NCBI RefSeq assembly: GCF_900188235.1
Contig: NZ_FZNT01000001.1
Location: 372,001-436,000 of the forward strand
Direction of reading: 5' to 3'
DNA length: 64,000 nt
Source of the DNA: Lutibacter agarilyticus
GTDB lineage: Bacteria; Bacteroidota; Bacteroidia; Flavobacteriales; Flavobacteriaceae
The position numbers and the translations under genes were made by a program. The notes under the pieces were generated by a model, which saw only the letters and a program-made list of their open reading frames with translations, made no database searches and was not told the DNA's origin. Shown here piece by piece: positions 26,136-34,085 of the stretch (positions within the stretch are counted from its first letter, which is position 1; each line of letters opens with the position of its first letter).

Positions 26136-27179
26136 TTAATCGGCAGGGTTAACAACACCAGCGCTTTCAAAACTAGCCATTTGATTTATAAAAATTTCAG
26201 CAGATTGAATAATTGGATAAGCAATTGCTGCACCGGTTCCTTCACCTAAACGCAAGTTTAAATGTAAAATAGGTGTGGCGTTTAAAAAATCTAACATTTT
26301 AATATGTCCTTGTTCATTTGAAACGTGAGAAAATAAACAGTAATCTAATACGTTTTTATTTATTTCTTGTGCAACCAATAGGGAAGAAGTAGCAATAAAA
26401 CCATCAATAATTAAGGTCATTTTTAATTCAGCAGCTTTTAGCATAGCACCAGTCATCATGGCAACTTCAAAACCACCAAAATTTTGTAAATTTTCTAGAG
26501 GATTTTCACTTACTCCGTGAAATTCTTGAACTTTAGTTAAAATAGCTATTTTGTTTGCCAAACCTTCATCAGTTAAACCAGCACCTTTACCAATACATGT
26601 TTCAATAGATTGTTTTGTAACAGCGCTCATTAATAAAGAAGCAGAAGAAGTATTTCCTATTCCCATTTCTCCAAATGAAATTACATTACTTCCTTTTGCG
26701 TGTTTATCAGCAACAATTTCACCTGCTTTTTTAATTGCTTGTTCACATTGTTCTTTTGTCATTGCTGGTTCTACAGAATAATCTTTAGTTCCTTTTGCAA
26801 TTTTTGCGTTAATTAATACATCGTAATTTTCAAAATCAAAATTTACACCAGCATCAATTACACTTAAATCAAATCCGTGTTGGTTACAAAAAACATTAAT
26901 TCCTGCACCACCTTCTAAAAAATTAAATACCATTTGTGGTGTTACTTCTTGCGGACAAGAACTCACCGGGTAGTTGTTTACAATACCATGGTCAGCAGCA
27001 AAAACAAGCATTGTTGGCTTGCTTAATTTTGGAGCTAATGTATCTTGAATTAAACATAATTTTTGAGCAATAATTTCTAGGGTTCCTAATGATCCTATAG
27101 GCTTTGTTTTATTGTTTATTTTATGTGTAATTTTTTTAATAAATTCTTTGTTAGTTGGAGTGATTTTAAATGTATTCAT
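26136..27179 (-). CDS. cobT: Nicotinate-nucleotide-dimethylbenzimidazole phosphoribosyltransferase
   Basis: CobT activates the lower-ligand base: it transfers phosphoribose from nicotinate mononucleotide to dimethylbenzimidazole to give alpha-ribazole phosphate. The 347 residues are the usual length. Visible family blocks are KPIGSLGTLEIIAQKL, FAADHGIVNNYPVSSCPQEV, GEMGIGNTSSASLLMSA and, near the C-terminus, NLRLGEGTGAA with the catalytic glutamate. It lies 9 bp downstream of cobU. No gene for dimethylbenzimidazole synthesis is present here, so the base must come from elsewhere in the genome or from outside. Confidence 0.96.
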   Translation of the reverse strand: MNTFKITPTNKEFIKKITHKINNKTKPIGSLGTLEIIAQKLCLIQDTLAPKLSKPTMLVFAADHGIVNNYPVSSCPQEVTPQMVFNFLEGGAGINVFCNQHGFDLSVIDAGVNFDFENYDVLINAKIAKGTKDYSVEPAMTKEQCEQAIKKAGEIVADKHAKGSNVISFGEMGIGNTSSASLLMSAVTKQSIETCIGKGAGLTDEGLANKIAILTKVQEFHGVSENPLENLQNFGGFEVAMMTGAMLKAAELKMTLIIDGFIATSSLLVAQEINKNVLDYCLFSHVSNEQGHIKMLDFLNATPILHLNLRLGEGTGAAIAYPIIQSAEIFINQMASFESAGVVNPAD

Positions 27180-27188
27180 AGGTTCATT

Positions 27189-27692
27189 TTATTTTAATGT
27201 AAGTGGTAATCCTGAAATCATAAATATGGCTTTATCTGCTTTATTTGCAATACGTTGGTTGGTCCAACCTTGTAATTCTGTAAATTTTCTCGCAATATGA
27301 GATTGAGCATGCACACCCATTCCAATTTCGTTTGAAATGATGATAATTTCACTCTCTAATTTTGATAAATTTTCAATTTCTATGGAAGCTAATTCTAAGG
27401 CTTTTTCAACATTGTTTTCAGTATCAAAATATAAGTTTGTCAACCAAAGTGTAACACAGTCTATAACTACTACTGAATTGTCAGGAATTACTTTTGAAAT
27501 TTCTTTTTCTTCTTCAATGGTAGTCCAGCGTTCATCTCGATCATTTTTATGACGTTCAACTCTTTTTTCAAAATCTTTATCCCAAATTCTAGAGGTTGCT
27601 AAATAGTATGGAGAGTCGCTTAAACGCTCTGCTAATTTCTGAGCATAACTGCTTTTTCCTGATCGTTCTCCACCTGTAATGTAATGTATCAT
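27189..27692 (-). CDS. cobU: Adenosylcobinamide kinase / guanylyltransferase
   Basis: CobU phosphorylates adenosylcobinamide and then adds GMP, producing adenosylcobinamide-GDP for CobS. The 167 residues have the P-loop GGERSGKS (7-14), the guanylylated-histidine region ERHKNDRDERWTTIEE (about 46-61) and the VVVIDCVTLWLTNL strand. It is the first gene of the six-gene minus-strand operon and lies 18 bp from a -7 box, with almost no leader. No cobalamin riboswitch is on this strand. Confidence 0.96.
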   Translation of the reverse strand: MIHYITGGERSGKSSYAQKLAERLSDSPYYLATSRIWDKDFEKRVERHKNDRDERWTTIEEEKEISKVIPDNSVVVIDCVTLWLTNLYFDTENNVEKALELASIEIENLSKLESEIIIISNEIGMGVHAQSHIARKFTELQGWTNQRIANKADKAIFMISGLPLTLK

Positions 27693-27709
27693 AGAGTTGA
27701 AATTTTCAG

Positions 27710-27717
27710 CAAATGTA
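27710..27717 (-). promoter_or_regulatory. Bacteroidetes -7 box (TACATTTG) for the cobU operon
   Basis: An exact TAnnTTTG match on the minus strand, 17 bp upstream of cobU. The predicted leader is only about 10 nt, too short for a riboswitch. Confidence 0.6.
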
Positions 27718-27758
27718 ATATTATTATGAAATAATGATACTAATTAATCTTAATTAAT

Positions 27759-27766
27759 TAATTTTG
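27759..27766 (+). promoter_or_regulatory. Bacteroidetes -7 box (TAATTTTG) for the B12 receptor operon
   Basis: An exact TAnnTTTG match on the plus strand. Transcription from it should begin at about 27773, exactly where the cobalamin riboswitch begins. Confidence 0.6.
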
Positions 27767-27772
27767 CAGCCG

Positions 27773-27950
27773 ATTATGGTTCTCGAATTTTATTTTACAT
27801 AAAACGAGTTAAAAGGGAATTCGGTTAAAATCCGAAGCTGTTCCCGCAACTGTATGCTTAGTCGACGAAATCGATGGTTGTTATTAAACTTAAACCACTG
27901 TTAATTAACGGGAAGGTAAATAACAATACGTAAGCCAGGAGACCTGCCAC
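27773..27950 (+). promoter_or_regulatory. Cobalamin riboswitch
   Basis: The leader has the conserved core of the adenosylcobalamin aptamer: GGGAA (27816 region), AATCCGAAGCTG-like and TTCCCGCAACTGTA (about 27840-27855), and the B12 box GCCAGGAGACCTGCC at 27934-27948. The start codon of the receptor gene follows 41 bp after the box, preceded by a purine-rich GGGAGAAAGG (27974-27983). No classic terminator hairpin lies between the box and the gene, so translational control, masking the start region when B12 is bound, is more likely than transcription termination. Confidence 0.95.
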
Positions 27951-27988
27951 AATCTTAATTAATTAAAACTTTCGGGAGAAAGGTTATT

Positions 27989-29848
27989 ATGATGAGAAAC
28001 ATTTTATTCGTCTTTATTTTATTAATTGTTAGCAAATCTTTTGCGCAACTTGACAGTATTCAAAAGTTAAAGGTTGTAAACTTAAGTTCAGCAAAATTGC
28101 AAAAACACTCTAAGGGTTTTAAGGTTTTAGCATTGTCTGATTCTATAATTTTAAAAAATACAGAGTCTTTTACAACGTTATTGCGTTTTAACACGCCAAT
28201 TTATATCAAAGAATATGGTGCGGGCGGAACAAGTACTGCAAGTTTTAGAGGTACAAGCGCCTCAAATACGGCGGTTATTTGGAACGGAATAAACATAAAT
28301 TCAATTAACAATGGGCAAACAGGATTTAATGCTTTAACCGTCAATTTATTTGATAATATTGATGTTAGAAGTGGTGGTGGAAGTATTGAATTTGGATCAG
28401 GTGCCATTGGAGGAACAATTCATTTAAATGATCAATTGCGTTTTGGAAATCATATAGATAATCAACTCGTTGCTTCTGGAGGAAGCTATGATACCTACAA
28501 TAATTTATATAAGTTTTCATTTGGAAGTGAACGTATTGCAGCTAAATTTGGAGCTTCTTACAATCAATCTGAAAACGATTATGATTGGTTAGGAACTGAT
28601 GGATTGAAAAACGAAAATGGAGCGTATAATAATTTAAGTTTTAGTTTAGGTTTTGGTTATAAGCTGAATAAATTTAGCAAGTTGAGCGTTTTTTCTTCTA
28701 AATTTAATGGGAGTCGTGAATTTTCAGGAACACTACCTAACCCTTCCGCAGCAAAAGAAAAATATAAAGATTATAATTTCAGAAACTTAATAGCCTATAA
28801 TTATCGTAAAAATGAATTCGCTCACGATGTTAGATTTGCTTATTTAACGCAAGAGTATCGTTATTTTGCTGATAAAAATGTAGATTTTTATAATTACGGA
28901 AAATCAAAAACGTTTTTATTAAAATATGATTTTAGCTTTCAAATTTTGGATAATTCAAGTATTGAAAGTATTACCGAGCTTGAATCTGTTTTTGGAAGCA
29001 CCGATGAAATTATAGAGAAAAACCGAAAACAATTTTCACAATCTATTATTTATAATCTTAGTTTTGAGAATATTGCGTCCATTAATGCGAAAATTAGAAA
29101 AGATTTTAATTCTGATTATAACGTTCCATTTGTATTTGCATTAGGTGCAGAATTAACGCCTTTAAAAAATACGTTTATAAGAGTCAATGGTTCAAAAAAT
29201 TATAGAGTGCCTACGTATAACGATTTGTATTGGCCAGCTTTGGGTAATGCTGATTTAATTCCAGAATCTTCTTTACAAAGTGAATTTGGTGTAGGTTACA
29301 AAACCAAACAGGTTAAATTAGATGTAGGTGTTTATTATATAAATTCCAAAGATAAAATAGTTTGGACACCAGGTGGTGATTCTGAACGACCAGGTATTTG
29401 GACTCCAATTAACGTGGCAGAGGCTGTTAATAAAGGAATTGAGTTTACAGCAGCTGTAAACAAAGCAATTGGTAAGCATCTTTTTAATTTCAACTTAAAT
29501 TATAGCTACACTATTGCGAAAGATAAAAGCACCAATAACTATTTAACCTATGTACCAAAGCACTTAGCTAACGGAAGTGTAGGATATTCTTACAAAAGGT
29601 TTAGTGCTTTTTATCAACATTTATTTACGGGTGAAGTATATACAACTACAGATAATTTAGACAATTATACAGTTCCATATTACAATGTAGGAAATGTAGG
29701 TGTAAATTATAATATTATAAAAACAAACAACAATCAGTTAGGTTTAGGAGTAAAAGTAAACAATGTATTTAATAAAGAATACCAAGTTTTACCAAGCAGA
29801 CCAATGCCTAATAGAAATTTTAATATAAACATAAACTTTAAATTTTAA
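27989..29848 (+). CDS. btuB: TonB-dependent outer-membrane receptor for B12 (BtuB-like)
   Basis: A 619-residue TonB-dependent receptor: signal peptide MMRNILFVFILLIVSKSFAQ, plug domain (about 50-150) with IKEYGAGGTSTASFRGTSASN and RSGGGSIEFGSGAIGGTI, then a 22-strand barrel ending in the aromatic-terminated NFNININFKF. The short length and direct control by a cobalamin riboswitch support vitamin B12 or cobinamide as substrate. ATG 27989 is followed by a second ATG at 27992; either could be used. It is followed after 3 bp by the BtuG-like lipoprotein gene. Confidence 0.92.
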   Translation: MMRNILFVFILLIVSKSFAQLDSIQKLKVVNLSSAKLQKHSKGFKVLALSDSIILKNTESFTTLLRFNTPIYIKEYGAGGTSTASFRGTSASNTAVIWNGININSINNGQTGFNALTVNLFDNIDVRSGGGSIEFGSGAIGGTIHLNDQLRFGNHIDNQLVASGGSYDTYNNLYKFSFGSERIAAKFGASYNQSENDYDWLGTDGLKNENGAYNNLSFSLGFGYKLNKFSKLSVFSSKFNGSREFSGTLPNPSAAKEKYKDYNFRNLIAYNYRKNEFAHDVRFAYLTQEYRYFADKNVDFYNYGKSKTFLLKYDFSFQILDNSSIESITELESVFGSTDEIIEKNRKQFSQSIIYNLSFENIASINAKIRKDFNSDYNVPFVFALGAELTPLKNTFIRVNGSKNYRVPTYNDLYWPALGNADLIPESSLQSEFGVGYKTKQVKLDVGVYYINSKDKIVWTPGGDSERPGIWTPINVAEAVNKGIEFTAAVNKAIGKHLFNFNLNYSYTIAKDKSTNNYLTYVPKHLANGSVGYSYKRFSAFYQHLFTGEVYTTTDNLDNYTVPYYNVGNVGVNYNIIKTNNNQLGLGVKVNNVFNKEYQVLPSRPMPNRNFNININFKF

Positions 29849-29851
29849 ATT

Positions 29852-30922
29852 ATGAAAATCAGTAAATTTTTACTTAGCATATTTTTACTAAGTGTATTAT
29901 TAGTGTCGTGTGATGATGACGATGAACCTCAATTACCAAAAGGGGATTATGAAAATGGAATATTAGTTTCTGGAGAAGGTTCAGGAGCTGCCTCAGGTTC
30001 AATTACTTATGTTTCAGATGATTTTGCAACTGTAGAACATCAAATATACAAACAAGTTAATGCGGGTAAAGAATTAGGGACTTACTTGCAGTCTTTAGCA
30101 TTTGATGCTAATAATTCTTATGTATGTGTTGACCAATCAAATAGTATTACAGTAGTTGATAGATATACTTTTGAAGAAAAAGAAATTATTTCTGAAGGTT
30201 TAATTTTACCTAGATATATGACTATTTTAAATGGTGTAGGTTATGCTACAAACTGGGGAAGTGCAAGTGATGCAACAGATGATTTTGTAGCCGTAATTGA
30301 TTTGGATACTTATGATGTTACAAGTACTATTTCTGTTGGAAATGGTCCAGAGCGAATTGTAGCTAAAAATGGTAAATTATATGTTTCACACAAAGGCGCT
30401 TGGAGTACAAATAATGTAGTTACAGTAATTGATATAGCTTCAAAATCAACTACAGAAATTATTGTAAAAGATAATCCAGATGAATTATTTTTTGATAATT
30501 CAGGTTATTTAGTTGTTTTGTCTGAGGGGAATACAATTTATGATGGTTCTTGGAATGTAATTGGTCAAACTCAAGGTGCGATTTCAAAAATTAATACTTC
30601 AACAAATAATATAGATCAAGAAATAGTTTTTCCTGAGGGATCAAACCCAACATTGTTAGTAACTGGCGGTATGAATATGTATTATAATTTAGGGAGTAAA
30701 ATTTATAAATTAGGGAATTCAGATTCTAGTTTGCCTTCAACTGAATTTATTAATACTGAAGCAGGTTACCTTTATGGTATGGAAGCTAATGATGAAAATT
30801 TATTTATTTTAGATGCTAGTTTTTCAGGACAAAGCACTATGGATATATATAATTTAGCAACTAAAGCAAAAACTATTTCTGTTGCAGCACCAGTATCTGC
30901 CTCAAAAATATATTTCAACTAA
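29852..30922 (+). CDS. BtuG-like surface beta-propeller lipoprotein (DUF5074/YncE-type)
   Basis: The 356 residues start with a lipoprotein signal (MKISKFLLSIFLLSVLLVSC, Cys20) followed directly by DDDDE, an acidic cluster like the Bacteroidetes signal that sends lipoproteins to the cell surface. The rest consists of seven-bladed-propeller-like repeats (TVVDRYTFEEKEI, AVIDLDTYDVTSTISVGNGPERIVAKNGKLYVSHKG, TVIDIASKSTTEI and more; not listed in full). BtuG of Bacteroides thetaiotaomicron has this architecture, sits on BtuB and captures B12 with very high affinity. The gene is 3 bp after the receptor gene under the same riboswitch. Orthology is inferred from architecture and position, not from alignment. 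Confidence 0.8.
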   Translation: MKISKFLLSIFLLSVLLVSCDDDDEPQLPKGDYENGILVSGEGSGAASGSITYVSDDFATVEHQIYKQVNAGKELGTYLQSLAFDANNSYVCVDQSNSITVVDRYTFEEKEIISEGLILPRYMTILNGVGYATNWGSASDATDDFVAVIDLDTYDVTSTISVGNGPERIVAKNGKLYVSHKGAWSTNNVVTVIDIASKSTTEIIVKDNPDELFFDNSGYLVVLSEGNTIYDGSWNVIGQTQGAISKINTSTNNIDQEIVFPEGSNPTLLVTGGMNMYYNLGSKIYKLGNSDSSLPSTEFINTEAGYLYGMEANDENLFILDASFSGQSTMDIYNLATKAKTISVAAPVSASKIYFN

Positions 30923-30941
30923 TATAAATAGCATAATATTT

Positions 30942-30986
30942 AAGTTGGTAATAGCTTGATTATTTATGCTATTACCAACTTTTTTG
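30942..30986 (+). terminator. Hairpin terminator inside the B12 plus-strand operon
   Basis: A perfect 14-bp stem (30942-30955 with 30968-30981) is followed by a T-rich run. It ends only about 20 bp before the next start codon, leaving little room for a separate promoter, so it may be a partial terminator that lowers expression of the downstream PP-loop gene. Confidence 0.75.
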
Positions 30987-31003
30987 TTTAAAGATTTAAT
31001 GAT

Positions 31004-31711
31004 ATGGAAAAAAATAAGGCAATTTTTAATTGGAGTGGAGGTAAAGATAGCGCTTTAGCGTTGTATCACGTTTTAAAGGAAGGTAAGTTTGATATTACAA
31101 AGTTAGTTACTACGGTAAATTCAAAATATGATAGAATTTCTATGCACGGTGTTCGTAATGAATTGTTGACTGCGCAAGGAATAGAATTAGGACTTCCTAT
31201 AAAGAGAATTTTGTTACCCGAAACACCTTCAATGGAAGATTATGATTCCATTATGAAGGAGCAACTTGCTGAAATAAATAATCAGAAAATTACACATAGT
31301 ATTTTTGGAGATATTTTTTTGGAAGATTTACGTGTTTATCGTGAAACAAGATTAAAAGAAGTTGGTTTAAAAGGGAATTTTCCACTTTGGAAACGAGATA
31401 CAACTGAACTTGTAAACGAATTTATAGACTTAGGTTTTAAAACAATGGTTGTTTGTTGTAACGCTGAACTTTTAGGAAACGATTTTGCAGGTAGAGTTAT
31501 AGATAAAGATTTCTTAAAAGACTTACCTAAAAACGTAGACCCTTGTGGAGAAAATGGAGAATTTCATACGTTTGTTTTTGACGGACCAATTTTTAAAAAC
31601 CCAATAAAGTTTGAATTAGGTGAAATAACATATAGAGAATATGAAATTACTAAAAATGATAATTCAACTAAACCTGCTGGTTTTCATTTTTGCGATTTAA
31701 TACCTTCATAA
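31004..31711 (+). CDS. PP-loop ATPase of the diphthine-ammonia ligase (DPH6) type
   Basis: A 235-residue N-type ATP pyrophosphatase. The PP-loop is NWSGGKDSAL (9-18), followed by TTVNSKYDRISMHGVRNELL, IFGDIFLEDLRVYRE and a C-terminal CGENGEFHTFVFDGPIF motif, all diagnostic of the COG2102/DPH6 family. In eukaryotes and archaea DPH6 amidates diphthine on elongation factor 2; bacteria lack diphthamide, so the substrate here is something else. The position 81 bp after the BtuG-like gene in the B12 locus suggests amidation or adenylation of a corrinoid-related or other small molecule. That role is inference. Confidence 0.88.
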   Translation: MEKNKAIFNWSGGKDSALALYHVLKEGKFDITKLVTTVNSKYDRISMHGVRNELLTAQGIELGLPIKRILLPETPSMEDYDSIMKEQLAEINNQKITHSIFGDIFLEDLRVYRETRLKEVGLKGNFPLWKRDTTELVNEFIDLGFKTMVVCCNAELLGNDFAGRVIDKDFLKDLPKNVDPCGENGEFHTFVFDGPIFKNPIKFELGEITYREYEITKNDNSTKPAGFHFCDLIPS

Positions 31712-31717
31712 GTAGTA

Positions 31718-32239
31718 TTAAATGATGTCTTTCACTTCATTCTTAATAAAAGCCAAAGCCGTTTTACTTGGAGGTGAAACTTCAATCATTTTTGTTAAAA
31801 TAGCTTCTCTTAACTCTTGAGCGTTAGTTATATTTTCAAGTTTACTAGTGTTGGTTATCAATTGAATAGTGGTGTTTTTTGAAGCAACAATAACATTCCA
31901 ACACTCATTTGATATATATATTTGTTGCGCTAAATTATGCTCAAACTCTTGTTCAATACTATTTACAATACTTACTGCATAAGCGTTTTTGTCGTTATTA
32001 ACAGAAGTAATTCTTATTAATAAGTTAGAAGGATTTATTCGCTCTAAAAATAACGTCATACGTTCATAAGCTTGTAATTTTATGGGTAAAGCTTTTTTTT
32101 GATTTTCTTTTAAAAGTGATAATTTTAATTTTTGTTGTTCATTTTTAGTATGATTCACAAAAAAATAATACGCCACTAAACCAGTAACAACTGAAGGAAT
32201 TGTATAACTTAATAATTCAATAATTCGATCTAAATCCAT
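31718..32239 (-). CDS. Membrane-anchored protein of unknown function
   Basis: The 173 residues start MDLDRIIELLSYTIPSVVTG, with one membrane helix (about 8-28) followed by a mostly helical, charged cytoplasmic part. There is no recognisable family motif. The start at 32239 is supported by a -7 box at 32264-32271, which lies inside the 18-residue extension that an upstream ATG at 32293 would add. It converges with the PP-loop gene, 6 bp between stops. Similar small anchored proteins are common in Flavobacteriaceae; the role is unknown. Confidence 0.7.
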   Translation of the reverse strand: MDLDRIIELLSYTIPSVVTGLVAYYFFVNHTKNEQQKLKLSLLKENQKKALPIKLQAYERMTLFLERINPSNLLIRITSVNNDKNAYAVSIVNSIEQEFEHNLAQQIYISNECWNVIVASKNTTIQLITNTSKLENITNAQELREAILTKMIEVSPPSKTALAFIKNEVKDII

Positions 32240-32263
32240 TCGTATTTTATATTTATAAAAAAT

Positions 32264-32271
32264 CAAATTTA
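32264..32271 (-). promoter_or_regulatory. Bacteroidetes -7 box (TAAATTTG)
   Basis: An exact TAnnTTTG match on the minus strand, 24 bp upstream of the 32239 start. It decides the start of that gene. Confidence 0.55.
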
Positions 32272-32293
32272 GCTTATGTTTATGAATATTCAC

Positions 32294-32519
32294 AATTTAT
32301 ATTATTTAATATAAATGTATATTGTAGTAATTGTTGCTTAGTAACCATTGTTACATTCTAAAATAAGATTACTGATAATTGTCAGTAGTTTTAACTAGCA
32401 ATCTATCTAATTTTATTTTTTATTAAAGTTTATCTAAATATGATACATTTATAAACATATGTTCTATTTTTAAGTGATAACCAATAGTAATTGTAATAGC
32501 TTTACAATAGAAATATAAT
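32294..32519. other. AT-rich intergenic region with two inverted repeats
   Basis: No open frame of interest. It holds two short palindromes upstream of the fadL-type gene: GTAAC-N4-GTTAC at 32341-32354 and ACTGATAATTGTCAGT at 32371-32386 (one mismatched pair). They could be operators for the porin gene; nothing in the sequence identifies the regulator. Confidence 0.4.
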
Positions 32520-32527
32520 TATTTTTG
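32520..32527 (+). promoter_or_regulatory. Bacteroidetes -7 box (TATTTTTG) for the FadL-type gene
   Basis: An exact TAnnTTTG match about 90 bp upstream of the porin start, giving a leader of about 80 nt. Confidence 0.5.
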
Positions 32528-32616
32528 TGAATGTAAATAAGGTTTTAACAATATTGAAAAGAACTTTAGAAATAAGAATTAACACAAAAATCAAACATTA
32601 AATTAAACAAACAATT

Positions 32617-33978
32617 ATGAAGAATTTATTAAAATTTATGGTAGTGTTTTTTACAACTGCTACTTTTGCTCAAGCCGGTCATATTATGCAAGGTGTAGGA
32701 GCCGTTAATATGTCAATGGGTGGTGCAGCAACTGCAATGCCATTAGATATTAGTGGAGCAATGCAATGGAACCCTGCTACTTTATCTGCTTTTGATGGAA
32801 AAATATTAGATTTTAGCATAGGAGCATTCTCATCTTCACCAGAGTTAAGTTCTAGTATTCCTGCAGGAATGATGTTTCCAGGATCTCCAGCTGTTTCAGG
32901 TATTACAAAAGATGATAGAGGTATATCGCCTATGCCAGCAATTGGTTTTGTTTACGGAAAAGAAGGAAGTAAAAGTACTTTTGGAGTTTCTGCTTTTGGT
33001 ATTAGTGGTTTTGGAGTTACGTTTCCTCAAGAAACGAATTTACCAATGGATGCGGATGGAAACCCTAATCCAGCGTGGAATCCTAATGCGTCAAATCCTA
33101 TTAGTTACCCTCAAAGCATGAATGGTTTTGGACATATTGAATCAGATTATATGTTAATGCAGGTTTCATTATCTTGGTCTTATGAAATTTTAAAAGGATT
33201 CTCTATAGGTATTCAACCGAACTTTAACTACGCTTCTTTAGAATTAGCACCAAGCCCACTTTCTTCACCTAGCCCTACGTTAGGTTACCCTGAAAGTGAT
33301 AAAGCTTCAGCATTTGGTTTTGGAGGTCAAGTAGGTTTATATTATGCTTCTGAAGGTGGAGTTAAATTAGGTGCTTCATACAAATCAGCACAATCATTTA
33401 GTGATTTTGAATTCAAAAATACTTTTTTAGATGGTTCTGCAGCTAGAGATACTCAATTTAATATGGATTATCCAGCAATAATTTCTTTAGGTGTTGGTTA
33501 TACAACAGATGCATTTGATATTACGGTTGATTATAGAAATGTAGATTACACAAATACTGATGGATTTGCAGCAAAAGGTTGGACTAGAACAGGTTCAGTT
33601 CAAGGTTTTGGGTGGAATGATGTGAATATTATTTCAGCAGGTCTTCAATTAAAATTAGTTGATAAATTACCTTTAAGATTTGGTTATACTTATAGTTCAA
33701 ACCCTATAGCTAATGAATTAGCGTTCTTTTCAATTCCTGCAACAGCAGTTATTAAAAATGCGTATCAATTTGGTTTAGGATATGAGTTTAGCGATAAATT
33801 TAAATTGAATGGAGTATTTCACTACGGAACAAGCGGTGGTTCAACTACAGGAAATTTATTAAATCCTATGATGGCTAGTGCTTCAAATCCTTATGGAGCA
33901 ATTCCAGGTACATCAGTTGGGTATAAAATGAATACAAGTATGATTATGTTAGGAATCTCTTATGATTTCATGAAATAA
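32617..33978 (+). CDS. FadL/OmpP1-type outer-membrane transporter
   Basis: The 453 residues have a signal peptide (MKNLLKFMVVFFTTATFAQ) and the FadL family N-terminus GHIMQGVGAVNMSMGGAATA followed by DISGAMQWNPATLS, which forms the hatch inside a 14-strand barrel. Further barrel strands end in IMLGISYDFMK. FadL proteins pass long-chain fatty acids or other hydrophobic compounds across the outer membrane; the substrate here is unknown. It is a single gene with an 80-nt leader and a strong terminator. Confidence 0.93.
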   Translation: MKNLLKFMVVFFTTATFAQAGHIMQGVGAVNMSMGGAATAMPLDISGAMQWNPATLSAFDGKILDFSIGAFSSSPELSSSIPAGMMFPGSPAVSGITKDDRGISPMPAIGFVYGKEGSKSTFGVSAFGISGFGVTFPQETNLPMDADGNPNPAWNPNASNPISYPQSMNGFGHIESDYMLMQVSLSWSYEILKGFSIGIQPNFNYASLELAPSPLSSPSPTLGYPESDKASAFGFGGQVGLYYASEGGVKLGASYKSAQSFSDFEFKNTFLDGSAARDTQFNMDYPAIISLGVGYTTDAFDITVDYRNVDYTNTDGFAAKGWTRTGSVQGFGWNDVNIISAGLQLKLVDKLPLRFGYTYSSNPIANELAFFSIPATAVIKNAYQFGLGYEFSDKFKLNGVFHYGTSGGSTTGNLLNPMMASASNPYGAIPGTSVGYKMNTSMIMLGISYDFMK

Positions 33979-33999
33979 TATATCTTTAAAAGAAGTTAA

Positions 34000-34030
34000 A
34001 AGCGGTTTCATTTGAAACCGCTTTTTTTTT
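34000..34030 (+). terminator. Rho-independent terminator after the FadL-type gene
   Basis: A 10-bp perfect stem (34000-34009 with 34014-34023, loop ATTT) followed by a run of T to 34030. Confidence 0.93.
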
Positions 34031-34085
34031 GCTAAAACTGAAAATTAATTAATTTCTTGTTAATTTGTAGTTCTAAATTAATTTG

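Noticed and set aside
27693-27772. Second riboswitch for the cobU operon on the minus strand
   Set aside because: I looked for the B12 box and the GGGAA/GCAACTGTA core on the minus strand and did not find them; the leader is too short.
27748-27965. TTAATTAATTAA-like repeats on both sides of the riboswitch
   Set aside because: Simple AT-rich sequence common in this genome; no sign that it is an attachment or transposition site.
32240-32293. Longer start for the membrane-anchored protein
   Set aside because: A -7 box (32264-32271) lies inside this segment, so it should not be in the mRNA.
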